25,414 bases of DNA from Monoraphidium neglectum (GCF_000611645.1 NW_014013108.1:1-25414); one strand, 5' to 3'. Shown: positions 1-10,405, counted from the first letter of the stretch. Translations and numbers: made by a program. Notes: generated by a model from the letters alone, not told the origin.

Positions 1-70
1 CGTTTAAGGACCAGGTGGAATGTCTGCAGCCGCCATAACTTGCTGCCCAGTCATACAAGGGTTCAAATCC

Positions 71-98
71 AAACCCTAAACCCTAAACCCTAAACCCT
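71..98. repeat. Four tandem telomere-type CCCTAAA units
   Basis: Four perfect 7-base AAACCCT units follow one another, with a degenerate unit just before (65-70) and a partial one after. This is the plant and green-algal TTTAGGG telomere repeat. The C-rich strand reads 5' to 3' on the plus strand, as expected at a left chromosome end, but 70 bases of other sequence lie outside it. It is therefore interstitial or subtelomeric in this window. Confidence 0.85.
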
Positions 99-487
99 TA
101 GTGCCATGAGCCTGGATGGCTCGAGGAGCGGGCGACCGCGGGATCTTGTAACTATTATAATCCTAAACCAAGGTGGTTTGGGGCAGTTCAAGGTGGCTGG
201 ACACTCCAAGCCAGTGCTGCAGCAACCACTGACCGTGCGGCTGCCAGAGGCCCCTCACTCTTTTGTGGCATAAAGTCATGGTGAGTGATGGGTCACTACA
301 AGGTGACATCCCCACCAGTCGATCGTGGCCAAAGGCTTACTACAGCTGGCTGGTTCCATCCATCTTAGTGTGCACAGCTCGACTCAAAATGCGATTCGTC
401 ACCCCATCCAGCAACCCATCAATTTGTGACCCCTCCTGCTTTACAAACCCTGCGAATTATTCCTGTGAACTGCCATCACGAACAGTG

Positions 488-492
488 TTACA
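488..492 (-). terminator. Putative polyadenylation signal TGTAA (ZRF1-like gene)
   Basis: TGTAA on the minus strand, about 126 bases beyond the stop codon of the J-protein gene. TGTAA is the standard green-algal polyadenylation signal. A second copy lies at 441-445. Confidence 0.5.
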
Positions 493-617
493 GGCCCTGT
501 GTCTGAGAGGCGTGTAACGCTTCAAGCTCGCACAAAGCAGTCTGACGTTGACTGCCACTAGGGTGCGGCGCACTGTTGCACGCAGCGGGGGTCGCAAGGG
601 CTCCCCGTGGAGTCGCG

Positions 618-3600
618 TCACGCCTCTGTCTTCTTGGCCTTGAAGGCGTCCTTCAGCTCCTTGAACCGCTTGAAGCACTGCGCCTTGCTCTTGCCCTGCA
701 CCACGCCCGCGATGCGCTCCCACCTGGTGGGCGGCGACGGGGGGAGAGAAGCAGGTCACCCTGCTCAGTAAGCGGCCACCCCGCAAAAGGGGCTGCATGT
801 GAGGGCCACCGCAGCACTGAGGGGCCTGCAGTCACAAACGGCCTTGAGGGAGCAGCAGGCTCACAGCACCCCTTGGCGCAGATTCAAAACCCACCTGTCC
901 GGCAGCTCTTTTCCAAACTGCTTCAGCCCCTGCACAAGCGCCAGTTCCTGCGCCTCGTTCCACTCCCCCGAGTCGGCAGAAACCACCTTCTTGGGCTTGG
1001 CGCCGACGCCGCTGCCATTGCCGGTGCCCGCCGCTGCAGCGTTTTCGGCCGCGCCCCCCTTACTGCCGCCGCTGCCAGCACCCTTGCCAGGGCCGGGCCC
1101 TGCGATGCTGCTGCTGGATGTGGCGGCGGCCGTCTGCTGCTGTGTGGCCGCCGCAGTCCCCTCTGCCAGCACGCTGACCTCCACGTCAGTGAAGGCCATG
1201 CAGCGCAGGTCCGCCTCAGACGTGACCTCCGCGCGCTTCTTGGCGGCGCCCTTCCAGTCCTCCTGCTGCCGCAGCCTGTTGGAAGCAGCGCCCTGCCGCT
1301 CCTTGACCATCAGCAACACCTCATCGAGCGGCCGCGTGCGAACGTACGCCGCAACAGCCTCCCACCTGGAGCAGGGCAATAGGCATAGGTGAAAAAACCT
1401 TGGCGCTATTGCTCCACACCAGCGCAGGGTGAAACGTGCCCTGCAGCGCCCTTGCAGCACCGCTACGATTTCGCCTAATCCCGCACCTCCTTGGCGTGCC
1501 CATGGGGAACTTGGTGCAGGCCTTGTCCAGCAGCCGCAGCTCCTCGTCTGTCCACTCACTCATGCTGGCCATGCGCCGCTCGTGATCGCGCTTGGCTATG
1601 TCCTGAAGTGAGTGAAGGGCAACAACAGCCATGGCGCACAACAATACAACAGGCGTTTTAGAAAGCAACGCAATGCCAGCGCTTCTACGGGGGCTCTACG
1701 GTTTTGAGCAGGTGCAATAATCGAGGTCGCTTCACAAGTGCTTGACCTCCCACCTTGAGTGCGGCTGCTGCCAACTCCTTTTGCCGCTCCCGCTCTTCCG
1801 CCGCTGACGCTTCCCCACGCCGCATCTCCTCCAACTGCGCCTCCAGCACCCCGCGCTGCTGCTCCGAGGACAGACCCTTTGCGCTCGCAGCCTCGCAGAG
1901 GGCCGCCAGCGCCGCCGTGTCGAGGCCCTGGCAAAGCTTCTCAGTCTCGTCTTCCCCAAGCAGCCGCCCAGCGCCACCGCCGCCATCCACCAGGGCGCGC
2001 AGGCGCTGCCGCTCCCGCTTCAGCAGCTTTTTGTCCGCCTCGCGCTGACGCTTGGCCTCAGCGGCATTGCGCTTGGCCTCCTCCTCCTCCTCGCGCCTTG
2101 GAGAGGGAGGCGGCGAGAGGGGTGGAGCAGGGTGGAGTGTGCTCGCAGGCTGTTCATGGCATGCAGCAGTGGAGACGTCGCACAACGAACTGAAGCAGCG
2201 AGCCGCACTGGGGCAAATGGGCAGGCTTACAGCACCTACGAGCAACAGCGCCGGGCCTCACCTCCTTGCGTCCTCCTCGGCCTTCTTCCTCTCCTCCTCT
2301 TCACGCTGCAGCCGCTTTGCATCTTCCTTCTCGGCCTTTTTCCGCTCCCTTTGGGGCAGCAGCGGGCGCAGGGAATGTCAGCCTGAGAATGGATCAGCAC
2401 TCGTCGCAACAGGGACACCCGGCACGTGGTCTCCATCAAGAATGATGTTGAGAGGACAAGAGCAGCCACCCGCCAACCTGGCGCTCCACAGGCCGCTCAA
2501 TCATGGCTACGAGGGACCATGCAACGAGGTCCCTCCTTGCCGCGCCCACACCTCTCGAGCCGCTCCAGATCCTTCCGCGCTGCAATGCGGGGGTCGATGC
2601 GGTAGGCGGCGTCCACAAACTCCCGCAGCCTCTTGGCCTCCTCCTTCTTCCCCTTCTCACGCAGCTTGGAATTGATCCTGAGTTTTGAGGGGGGTTGAAT
2701 CGAGGGAAGGAGGATACAGCAGAAGGTCTCACAAGACGCTGTTGGACAAAGAGGGCTTTGAGCTGGTTGTCTAGTAGGTAGCTGCTGTTCCAACCACCGG
2801 CACGTATATGGTGGCTGGTGTCACAACCAACACCAAGCTGACAGTTGGCTGTGGCTCTGCCATCAGGGCACTGAGCGGCAGCAGAGTGCCTTTGATACGC
2901 GCTCTCCCAGCTTGTCTGAGTCCCTTCCCCCGAAGGTCCCCGCACCGCTCAATCCAGCGGCGGTGCTCCCTGCTCTCTGCCGACTCCACGTCTTCCTCGT
3001 CTGGGTGAGGGAACTCGCGCCACGACTTGAAGCTGTACCAAAAGTCATAGAACGCTGACACCTCGGACCATGGGGTGTCTAGGCTGCCCACGTCTGGCAC
3101 TGCGCGGTCCACACTCCAGCGCGAGTTGCGGCGGAAAGCCGGGCCAAACACCTGGCAGCGGGGCGTTGGCAGGCGCGTGGGCAGAAGCCCAGCACATTTG
3201 TGCAGGCACGAGTTCGCAAGAGCACAGCTGCATTGCACCCGTCCTGCCCGCCATCGTCGGGGACCCCCTTGCGTTCAGGCCCAGAAGCCATGCACACCCC
3301 ACCCAGCCAGCCCCACCCCACACTCACCTTGAAAAAGTCAGCCGCTGCGCAGCTAGTCGGCAGCGTGTCGTCAAACTCGTCGGTTGAGTCATATTCGCGC
3401 CTCTTGGCCGGGTCAGACAGCACCTCATACGCCTCCTGTGTGTGGGGGGGGGAGGGGGGCAGACGGCAGGAGCGGGGACAAGGAGCGGCTTGAGAGGTGA
3501 TGATTGTGCACTCCACACGCACACACGGGGGATTTCATCCGTCCAAACAGCGCAGAACACCTGCCGCAGCCGTGATGCGGCCCAGCCCGAAAGTGGGCGC

Positions 3601-4754
3601 CGCACATACGAGAGGCCACAGAGCTGTGTCGCTTCACCGCAATCCCATCACCCTGTGCCTGTATCCCTCATGCAGCAGCACCGTGCCATGCCATGATGTC
3701 AGCCTGTTGTGCCAGCCTCCCAGGAAAGGGGTCTCATGTGTATCAACTATGCGCCCCTCGTGCGCGCCTGTATGGTCTTGAAGCGCTCCTCAATGCGTAT
3801 CTTCTCCGCCGCGTCGTCTATTCCGGCCAGAGCCTTGTCAGGGTGCGCCTCTAGGCACGTGCGACGGTAGGCTGCACGAACAGGACAGCACGGGCACAGG
3901 CACGGGCACGGCACGCGGGCAAGGCGGTAGACACCGTCAATGACTAGGGGAGTGTACTGCGTTCTCAAGGACGCCACAGAGCAACCCCGCTCTGAAAACC
4001 GATGCATTCGGTCTCATATTAGACGACGACAGCCACAGACGCAACAACTCAACCACCTGGCGCAACATGCGGCGCCCCCCCACCCCCTCCCCACCCGCCA
4101 CACCCCAGCACGGTGCGGACCCCACCGAGCTTAATTTGCTGGTCCGTGGCGGTCCACCGCTCGTTCTGCAGCCCCAGCAGCGCGTAGTAGTCTGAGTCCT
4201 TCTTCTTCTTGTCCCCCTTCTGCTTCGCCTTGGAGCGCTTCCAGCTGACGCCCGGCGGCGGCTGCAGATCAGCGTCGGCGCCGCCGGCTGACAACGGCCG
4301 CGATGACTCGGCTGCCTCGCCCGCGCCGGCGTTCAAGGTGCTGTCCTCCTCCTTGTCCACTGGTACAGGGGTGTGACGTTCGCAGCGACAGCCGCAGCAG
4401 GGCAGCGCGCATAGGAAGGGGTTCGGGCGAACAAGGCACAACCTTGCTCCACAGCTTGAGCCAGGGTGTTGGGCAGAAGCTGCGGGTTTGTGGCCAGCCA
4501 GCAGGCAAAAAAACCGTGGTGCCATGCAGAGCAGACAGGCAGGCGATGATTGCGACTGCGCCCGCTCTTCAGGGAAAGCGCAGCTGGCCCCTCGCACCTA
4601 GCAGGCCCTGCTGGCGCAGGACAGTAGTGTGGAACGCGACGCCCGCCGGCTCCTTTGCCGCGCACTGCAACAGGCCGGCCATGGGGGCCACTGCGCCCAG
4701 AGAGCTGGCGTCGACCTCATAGTGTTCCAAAAGCAGCATCCTGGATCGCGCCAT
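618..4754 (-). CDS. Zuotin/ZRF1/DNAJC2-type J protein with two SANT domains (GlsA-like)
   Basis: Eleven exons (transcript order): 4754-4598, 4359-4126, 3871-3768, 3435-3328, 3151-2946, 2677-2552, 2348-2262, 2096-1754, 1602-1487, 1365-895, 723-618. They sum to 2058 nt, giving 685 aa. Family role: a J-domain co-chaperone that, in the ribosome-associated complex, stimulates Hsp70 on nascent chains. Animal and plant members also work in chromatin, and Volvox GlsA is needed for asymmetric cell division. Visible features: J domain at about 109-185 with intact HPD at 140-142; the zuotin domain with its RRW(I/M)ER and DPR(I/V) segments around 230-312; a charged Lys/Glu-rich helical stretch to about 450; SANT 1 from about 470 (SEWTDEE) and SANT 2 from about 627 (GEWNEAQ), separated by a Ser/Ala/Gly-rich linker. 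Start: the first ATG before an N-terminal segment that splices in frame. Intron 3 (3767-3436) has a GC donor (ATACAG|GCGCGC); the other introns are GT-AG. Family assignment is very secure; the N-terminal exon is slightly less so. Confidence 0.93.
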
Positions 4755-5187
4755 GCTCTCTGACGCTCCCTCCCGCTGCTTCACACGACCAAAGAACCGT
4801 GTGCGCCGCCACAGCACCCTGAACTAACACTTGGACCAGAAGAAATTATGTTAAGGAAGCGGCAGGAATCCAGGGTGAGCCGCCAGGCACCCTTAGGGCA
4901 AAGCTGTGAAGATCGCCAGCAAAAGCAGCCGCCGATTTCGTGCAATTATGCCAAGCAAACACTTGCACAGCCGCGACCATGCAATCCAGGCATAGGGGTA
5001 AGTACCAGCGTGCGCCCCACCAAGCTGACATCACCCAGTGCCCTGCCGAAGTGCCACAGGCGTCGTCGTCGTCGCTGTTGGACGAGTTGAATGTAGTTTC
5101 ACGCCTCGATGCAGTGCTGATAGAAGTTAATTTTACAGCACCAAAATTATTGCTTGATATCAGGGCAGCGCTGAAGCGTTCCTGCAA
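4755..5187. other. Intergenic: upstream of ZRF1-like gene, 3' end of ankyrin gene
   Basis: Holds the presumed promoter and leader of the J-protein gene and the short 3' untranslated region of the ankyrin gene, with TGTAA on the minus strand at 5133-5137. I see no TATA box and no coding exon. Confidence 0.55.
5133..5137 (-). terminator. Putative polyadenylation signal TGTAA (ankyrin gene)
   Basis: TGTAA on the minus strand, about 51 bases after the ankyrin gene's stop codon (5190-5188). The surrounding stretch is AT-rich compared with its neighbours. Confidence 0.6.
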
Positions 5188-6315
5188 TCAGACAGACCGC
5201 AGCGCGCATGCGCTCGCGGTCTGCGTTGCGGCGAGCTTCCCATCCCACAGCTGCTTGTTGCGCCCCGCCCGTGCGGCGCGCGCTGCCTCCTCCTCTTCAA
5301 ACAGGTACTCCCTGACTGCCGGGTCCAGCTTGATCTGGGTCCCCGCTGTCCGGTTGCGAGTGTTCCGCACCAGCACATCGGTGCCCGCAGCGATCAGCGC
5401 CCGGCAGGCGCATGGAGCCGCGCCACGCGCCGCGATGAAGAGCGCAGTGTCGCCTTCCTTGTTGACTGCATCCACAGGGACGCCCGCTGCCACCAGGGCG
5501 CTGCAAAGGGCGCCGTTGTCGCCAGGCCTGGCCGCAGCCAGGTGGAGATGTGTGTTGCCGTGCTCATCCTGTGGTGGTGGCAATTGCCACGGCTTCGTTG
5601 GTGATTTGGGTGGTAATGGCAGCCTGTACAGCTTGTGCAACACGGGCAGGCTTTCAATGACATGCTTACACATTGTAGCAACTTTGACACGCATAGCATG
5701 AAGGCTCACCTGGGGCCCCAGCCAATCCAGCTGCGCAATGATAGCGGAACGCACCAGCACCGCCACAGCTGTGCACGGCATGGTGGCCGCAAGGTCTTGG
5801 TACCGCAGGCCAAGCCCGGTCATTGCGGGGACTGGCAATGCTGGCACGACCTGCGGGATTGTTTTGGAGTGGTTGGGAGGTGTAATCAAATTGCTGGAAC
5901 AAGCAACAGAGTACAATTGTGTTGGCGATCAACACCGTGTTTTCCCGTCGCAAACTTGTGTAAATACTGGTGGCGCATATGTCGCCGTGGGCCACAAAGC
6001 TCACCAGGGCGCACAGCTCATCTTGCCCTGCAGAGCGCGCCTCAAGGAACAGCTCCTGGCCATCTACCAGCCCCAGCTTTGCACCCCGCTGCAGCAGCGC
6101 CACCAGCAGTCCTTCAGCACTCTGCCGGCTGCTGCTTGCCAGCTCCGCATCTCTGTGCGAAGACAAAGCGGTGTCAACATCCGGCGCTGCAGGCAGGGAC
6201 GATTGCGCTGCCAGAGGAGCCTTTTGAAAGCTGCTGCCCCTGCTCAAATGCCCAGCAGCCCCCTTGGTGGCTTCTTGCAGGTTGTGTTGCTGTTGCAGCG
6301 GCGGTAGAGGCAGTC

Positions 6316-6407
<92 letters not shown>

Positions 6408-8312
6408 GGCGCCGGTGGTGGCGGCGGCAGCCGCCTTGCCTGCTTCAACACACCATTGGTGCTGTGGGTGCTCTTGGCTCGAATGACATCTGTGCTCCTA
6501 GCCGGACTGTGTCGTGTGGCAGGCACCTTGTTGCTGGGTCTGCTGATGTGAGCACCAGATTGTTCCGGCCTGTTGGCCTCCTTGCCAGCAGGGCCAACAG
6601 CCCTAGCAGCAGTAGTTGTGACGGCCCCGCTTCCACAGGGGCCTTGAATGGCCACGCCGCCACTGCCTAAGCTTCTCACCGCGCTTGCAGGGTTGCCGTC
6701 GGCGGTTGCCGTGCAAAGGGAGACAACCTCCGCTGCAGGAGTTTGATCAACCAGCGCGATCGGGCTCAATGTGTCTGCCGCCAGCTGTGGCTGGTGCGGG
6801 GACCAATGAAGCTGCAGCACCAGGGACACAGCACTGTCTACCCGTTCACCCTCCACATCCACGTTGCTGCAGGCAGGCAGCAGCTTTCTGGCCAGCTCCA
6901 GCCTACCGCTGCGCACCGCGTCCAACAGCAGCGTGTCACCGCTCGTCAGCCGCACGTCAGGCGACGCTCCCGCTGCCAACAGGGCGTCAACTACCTCCCC
7001 TTTGTCACTGTACTTTGGGGAGAGCTGTCCAGTCCCCCCCTCACACGCTAGCTGCAGGGCAGTGCGACCACCCACTGCCTCCTGCGCGTTGATGGCGCAG
7101 AGCTCTCCCTCCAACTTCCCCAGTAGCTGCAGGGCCTGCTGGGTGTGGCCGTGCTGCAAAAGGAGCATGAGCGCAGTGTAGCCCGATGAATCCTGCGTTG
7201 CAGCAGAGGCAGGTCAGCAAATGACGAATAGGGGCCATGTGCGCTTGCAAACCAAGGAATCAACATTCTTGTATGTATCCCGTGCGCACCGTCCGCCACA
7301 ACTGCGCCGCACCTGCTCAGCCATGCACGCGCCCTCGGCAACCAGCAGCCACAGCGTGTCCAGGCGCCCTTCAGCCGCTGCGACATGCACAGCACTGCGG
7401 CCTCGTACGTCGAGATCCCGTAGGCATGCGCCAGACATGATTAGCATCTTGATCAAGGCGGGGCACTTGGCAGCGGCCACATGTAGGGGAGTCGCGCTGT
7501 ACTTGTCCCTGGCCCTCACATCAGCCTTGGCAGCAACGAGGGCCGCTGCAGGAGCCCAAGAGGCAATGAGGGTCCCCATCGTGCACATAGAGGAGGAGTG
7601 GGCCAGGGGTGCTGTCACGCCGCAAAACACAATTTTGATGTTCATCTAACCCAGCCACACATATCAAGAGCACACCTTGTTTGTGATTAGGAAGGTGTGC
7701 CCACATCATCTTGATGCAAAAGCATATGTACTCTCGACACTTGTGCCGTGCAAACAGCCAAAGCGACCCACCTGCAATGCCGAGGTAGGCTTCCTCGCCC
7801 AGCGCAGCCTCGCACACCCAGTGGAGCGGCGTGGCGCCGTTGTTATCGCGGCTGTCAACGCCTGCCCCAGCTCGCAGGAGCTCCTCCACTATGGGCTGGC
7901 ATCCCACCTGAACAGCCTGTTGGAAGTGCGGGTCGAGTTTGTGAGGTGGGGAGGTGAGTGGTGGGTGGTTGCCTGACAAACACCGCCCACCCATTCACGC
8001 CTCATGTGCGGGATTGCACCAATCAACAAGCTACCGCCCCGTCCAAACGCCCGCGTTCAGGTACCTTGTGCAGCAAGGTATACTCCCAACCGGCTGCCGC
8101 TGGATCCGTGAAGCGCAAGTTAGGGTTCTCTTTGCCTTTGGCCAGCCGTTCGCGCACCGCCCGCAAGTTGCGCGCCTTGATGTCTGTACAGCAGCGTGTG
8201 ATGGTGAGCTGCTGACGGTGCGATGGCAGCCGGAGCACACTGCAATCGCAGGTGAATTCCGTCTGTCAGGTAGCGCACCTTTGATGAATCCAATCACCGC
8301 TGTGGACGACAT
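5188..8312 (-). CDS. Ankyrin-repeat protein with a central 28-residue polyglutamine tract
   Basis: Seven exons (transcript order): 8312-8279, 8183-8065, 7916-7772, 7545-7313, 7192-6005, 5850-5710, 5568-5188. Total 2241 nt, 746 aa. Ankyrin repeats mediate protein-protein contacts; no enzymatic domain is visible and the specific function is unknown. N-terminal repeats run from about residue 46 to 290, with clear TPLHW, TPLHVAAA, SAVHVAAAEG and TALQLACEGG helices. Next comes a low-complexity Ser/Ala/Gln/Pro linker with six prolines just before Q440-467, then a second short ankyrin block (about 620-685, NTHLHLAAA, TALFIAARG) and a Glu/Arg-rich tail. Five internal joins recreate ankyrin consensus (for example TLLHK|AVQVG), which supports them. 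The start is the weakest point: the 34-nt first exon is inferred from a phase-matched GT-AG intron (8278-8184). An alternative is ATG at 8238 without that intron, giving 753 aa. The donor after exon 5 was chosen as CTG|GTGAGC at 6005. Confidence 0.82.
6323..6406 (-). repeat. (CAG)28 trinucleotide repeat, coding polyGln
   Basis: Twenty-eight uninterrupted CTG units on the plus strand, read as CAG (Gln) in exon 5 of the ankyrin gene. It is followed by codons for R-Q-R and then another short Q run. Pure CAG tracts of this length are prone to slippage, so the true allele length may differ. Confidence 0.95.
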
Positions 8313-9253
8313 TGTCTTGCACACTCCCTAGTTGCAATGTGGACGGCTTTTAACTCTGCTGATGCCTGGGTGGTCTGAGAGGTTCTGGATGATGTGCATG
8401 TGCAGCGACGCCGAGCGCTGCGCCGCACAATCCCTGACGCTCAGCTGCAGTCCACGTTCGGCTGATTTCGGCTGAGCCTTATCATCTCGCTTGAGTAACT
8501 TGTATGATGGTGAAAGCGGTGTCCACGCAGGGGATCCACGCGCAGTTGTTTGACTGCGACGGGCCTTGCGATCTCGTACATAAAGAGTACGTTGTGCTGT
8601 CAAACTACGCAATTTTACATACGGTATATCCTTGCCGCCGCGGCAGCCTGCCAGCATGCAGACTGTCGCATGTGCTGACATGCGGCAGCAGCGCTGCAGC
8701 TGCTTCTCCCATTCATACCGTACCGTACGCTGCTGCCGGCGGCCGCTGAAACTTGCCTACCGTACTTTGCAACAGGCATGATAAACATGGCATTTGCTCA
8801 TCTGTTGCATGTGGACGGCAACTGATCATGGGTGGCAGGGCCCACAATCATACGGTATCATAGGATATTGCACTTGGTGAAGCTCGATGGTGGGACGCGC
8901 GTTGGCCTTGCTTGACAGCAGAACTCTGCACGGGGTTGCCATGGCCAGCGTATAACTTGCACCCCACATTCCTCAGCAGTTGTAGTACCTCTCCCAGAGG
9001 CCGCGCTCAGCCCATATCCTGACGTACACAAAGCATGGACCAGCACACCAGCCCGCGTGCAGTGCTGTAAAGCAGATCCCTTCAGGCTAGCAGGGAATTG
9101 CTTGCAGCGCCGCCAGGTCGCATGCACTTGAGTGTGGCCACGCTCTACAATCACGCGTAAGAAGCTGGTCATACGCCTCGTCCGCTTGCGAACACACAAG
9201 GCGCGGAAAATTAGCCAGTGGCAGCACATAGCATACAGCAATGCCTGCGGCCG
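8313..9253. other. Intergenic: upstream of ankyrin gene, downstream of ARGLU1-like gene
   Basis: No exon can be supported on either strand; the open frames of 80-127 codons have no recognisable family features. The stretch 8618-8858 carries five copies of a TACSGTA element (separate entry). A plus-strand TGTAA at 9066-9070 has no matching gene. No minus-strand TGTAA was found close to the ARGLU1-like stop codon; the nearest is at 8615-8619. Confidence 0.5.
8618..8858. promoter_or_regulatory. Cluster of TACSGTA elements upstream of the ankyrin gene
   Basis: The 10-mer CATACGGTAT occurs at 8618-8627 and 8849-8858. The reverse-orientation core TACCGTA occurs at 8716-8722, 8721-8727 (overlapping) and 8758-8764. 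All lie 306-546 bases upstream of the proposed ankyrin start codon. A third exact CATACGGTAT lies upstream of the lipase gene (17637-17646). The recurrence is seen directly; a role as a transcription-factor site is inferred. Confidence 0.4.
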
Positions 9254-9333
9254 TCACCCCAGAGCCCCGTCCTCCACAACTGTGAGCCCAGATGCCCGCC
9301 GACGGGGTGGATATAGTGGTGGTGGCTGCTGCC

Positions 9334-9373
<40 letters not shown>

Positions 9374-10405
9374 GTGCTGCTGCGACTGAAGCTGCGCAGC
9401 CGGCTGCAGGTCATCCGCTGTGTGGTTGGTTGCAGCTGCAGCAGTCGCTGCACAGCCGCCACCGCTTCCACCACTGTGTCTATCGAAGCCGCGCGCGGCC
9501 TCTGCAGCGCGCGCTGCCGCAAGCTGCGCCTCCTCCACTTTGCGCCTGCAAGGATGTGACCGGGTCATCGTTCGATTGCCTCTCACATGGCGCTGCTGGG
9601 ACTGCATCCGCTACCCGGATGGGCCCTCAAGCTAACAGCACAACCCGAGGGGGCGCAAAGTAACATCACGGCCGCTGCCTAAACGGTAGCGAGCTGCATG
9701 GGCATTTTATGTGTCATCTGTCTCTGCCTGGCGGCCCCATCCCATGCGCCTAGCGGAGCAGCCTTTCCCCCTCCCAGGGCGCGCCTGTTTTCCTCCAGCA
9801 AGCGGTCCAGGTCCTCCTGTGCCTTCAGCGCCGCCTCGCGGGCCGCGCGCTTGCGCTCCAGCAGCACGGCACGCTCCACCTCCAGCTGCTCAAGCATTGC
9901 CGCCTCTAGCCGTGCGCGCTCCTCCTTGAGCCGCCCAGCCACGCGCTCCTTGAACGCCTCGGACACCAGCGCTGCCTCGAGGCGCGACGCCACAGCCTCG
10001 CCGATGCGCGCGAGCGCCTCCGCCTCAAGCTGCAGCGCACTCTTGGGGGCCGCTGCGCCGCTAGTGCCGCCGTCTTCGTCCTTGCGTCGGTAGTGGCGGT
10101 GACTGGCGAGGGAAGGGACAGCGTGGGGTGGGCGAGGTTGTAGTCGCGGATGCGCAGCAGGGCGCCCTGCAGTCCACGCGCGCCGTTCAAAGCACACCGC
10201 CCAGCACCAGCACCTCACCGCTTCTTCTTGTCACCAGCTCTTGGGCTGCAACTCCTTGACCTGACGATTGAAAGTTGCTGCTTGTGAGCCCATCGCAGTG
10301 GCGGGCGCCGCGTGCGCCGCCCAGTGCAGCTGCAGCGTCGATAGCCTTGCTGACCGTCACCCTGCCACATCTCCCACATGGTCCGCACCTCCCACGGTCG
10401 CCCAT
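9254..10405 (-). CDS. ARGLU1-like arginine/glutamate-rich splicing protein with polyGln tail
   Basis: Four exons (transcript order): 10405-10389 (17 nt), 10260-10219, 10102-9785, 9545-9254. Total 669 nt, 222 aa. ARGLU1 is a nuclear protein that modulates splicing and transcription. Visible features: a short RS-type N-terminus (MGDRGRSRSCSPRAG), then a basic patch, a long predicted coiled coil rich in Glu, Arg and Ala from about residue 40, and the family signature LLEENRRKVEEAQ at about 120-132, where ARGLU1 has the similar LEENNRKIAEAQ. That signature spans the last splice junction. The tail departs from animal ARGLU1: it is Ser/Gly-rich, then 13 Gln (184-196) and a Pro/Arg patch. The last intron (9784-9546) uses a GC donor (AAACAG|GCGCGC); if retained, the frame ends at 9679, about 35 codons on. 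The tiny first exon is inferred from phase, the RS sequence it restores, and a TATA box at a sensible distance. Family confidence is good, first exon moderate. Confidence 0.8.
9335..9373 (-). repeat. 13-codon CAG/CAA tract, coding polyGln
   Basis: Thirteen glutamine codons (twelve CAG and one CAA) in the last exon of the ARGLU1-like gene, flanked by His, Gln and Arg codons. Confidence 0.9.

Larger units (their letters stand above)
1..617. other. Left flank and 3' region of the ZRF1-like gene
   Basis: No coding exon is supported here. The span holds a short telomere-type repeat (71-98) and, from about 440 onward, the probable 3' untranslated region of the minus-strand J-protein gene, with two TGTAA signals on the minus strand (441-445 and 488-492). 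The small open frames on both strands have no recognisable composition or homology. Confidence 0.6.

Noticed and set aside
9..98. Possible tRNA or tRNA-derived SINE: GGTTCAAATCC at 60-70 matches the RNA polymerase III B-box.
   Set aside because: The bases around it form only two pairs of a T-stem, no acceptor stem can be folded, and no convincing A-box lies upstream. The telomere-like array begins immediately after.
5929..6004. Longer ankyrin exon 5 using a later GT donor (after about 5980).
   Set aside because: Those donors are in the wrong phase for the next exon. CTG|GTGAGC at 6005 matches consensus and phase.
6264..6551. Open frames reading poly-Cys, poly-Ala or poly-Leu through CTG tracts, here and around 9300, 16150 and 18550.
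   Set aside because: They are other-frame or antisense readings of the CAG repeats. The Gln frame lies within spliced genes with recognisable domains.
8504..8749. Plus-strand open frame of 81 codons between the ankyrin and ARGLU1-like genes, with a plus-strand TGTAA further on (9066-9070).
   Set aside because: No family features or clear promoter. The TACSGTA copies inside it suggest regulatory rather than coding sequence.
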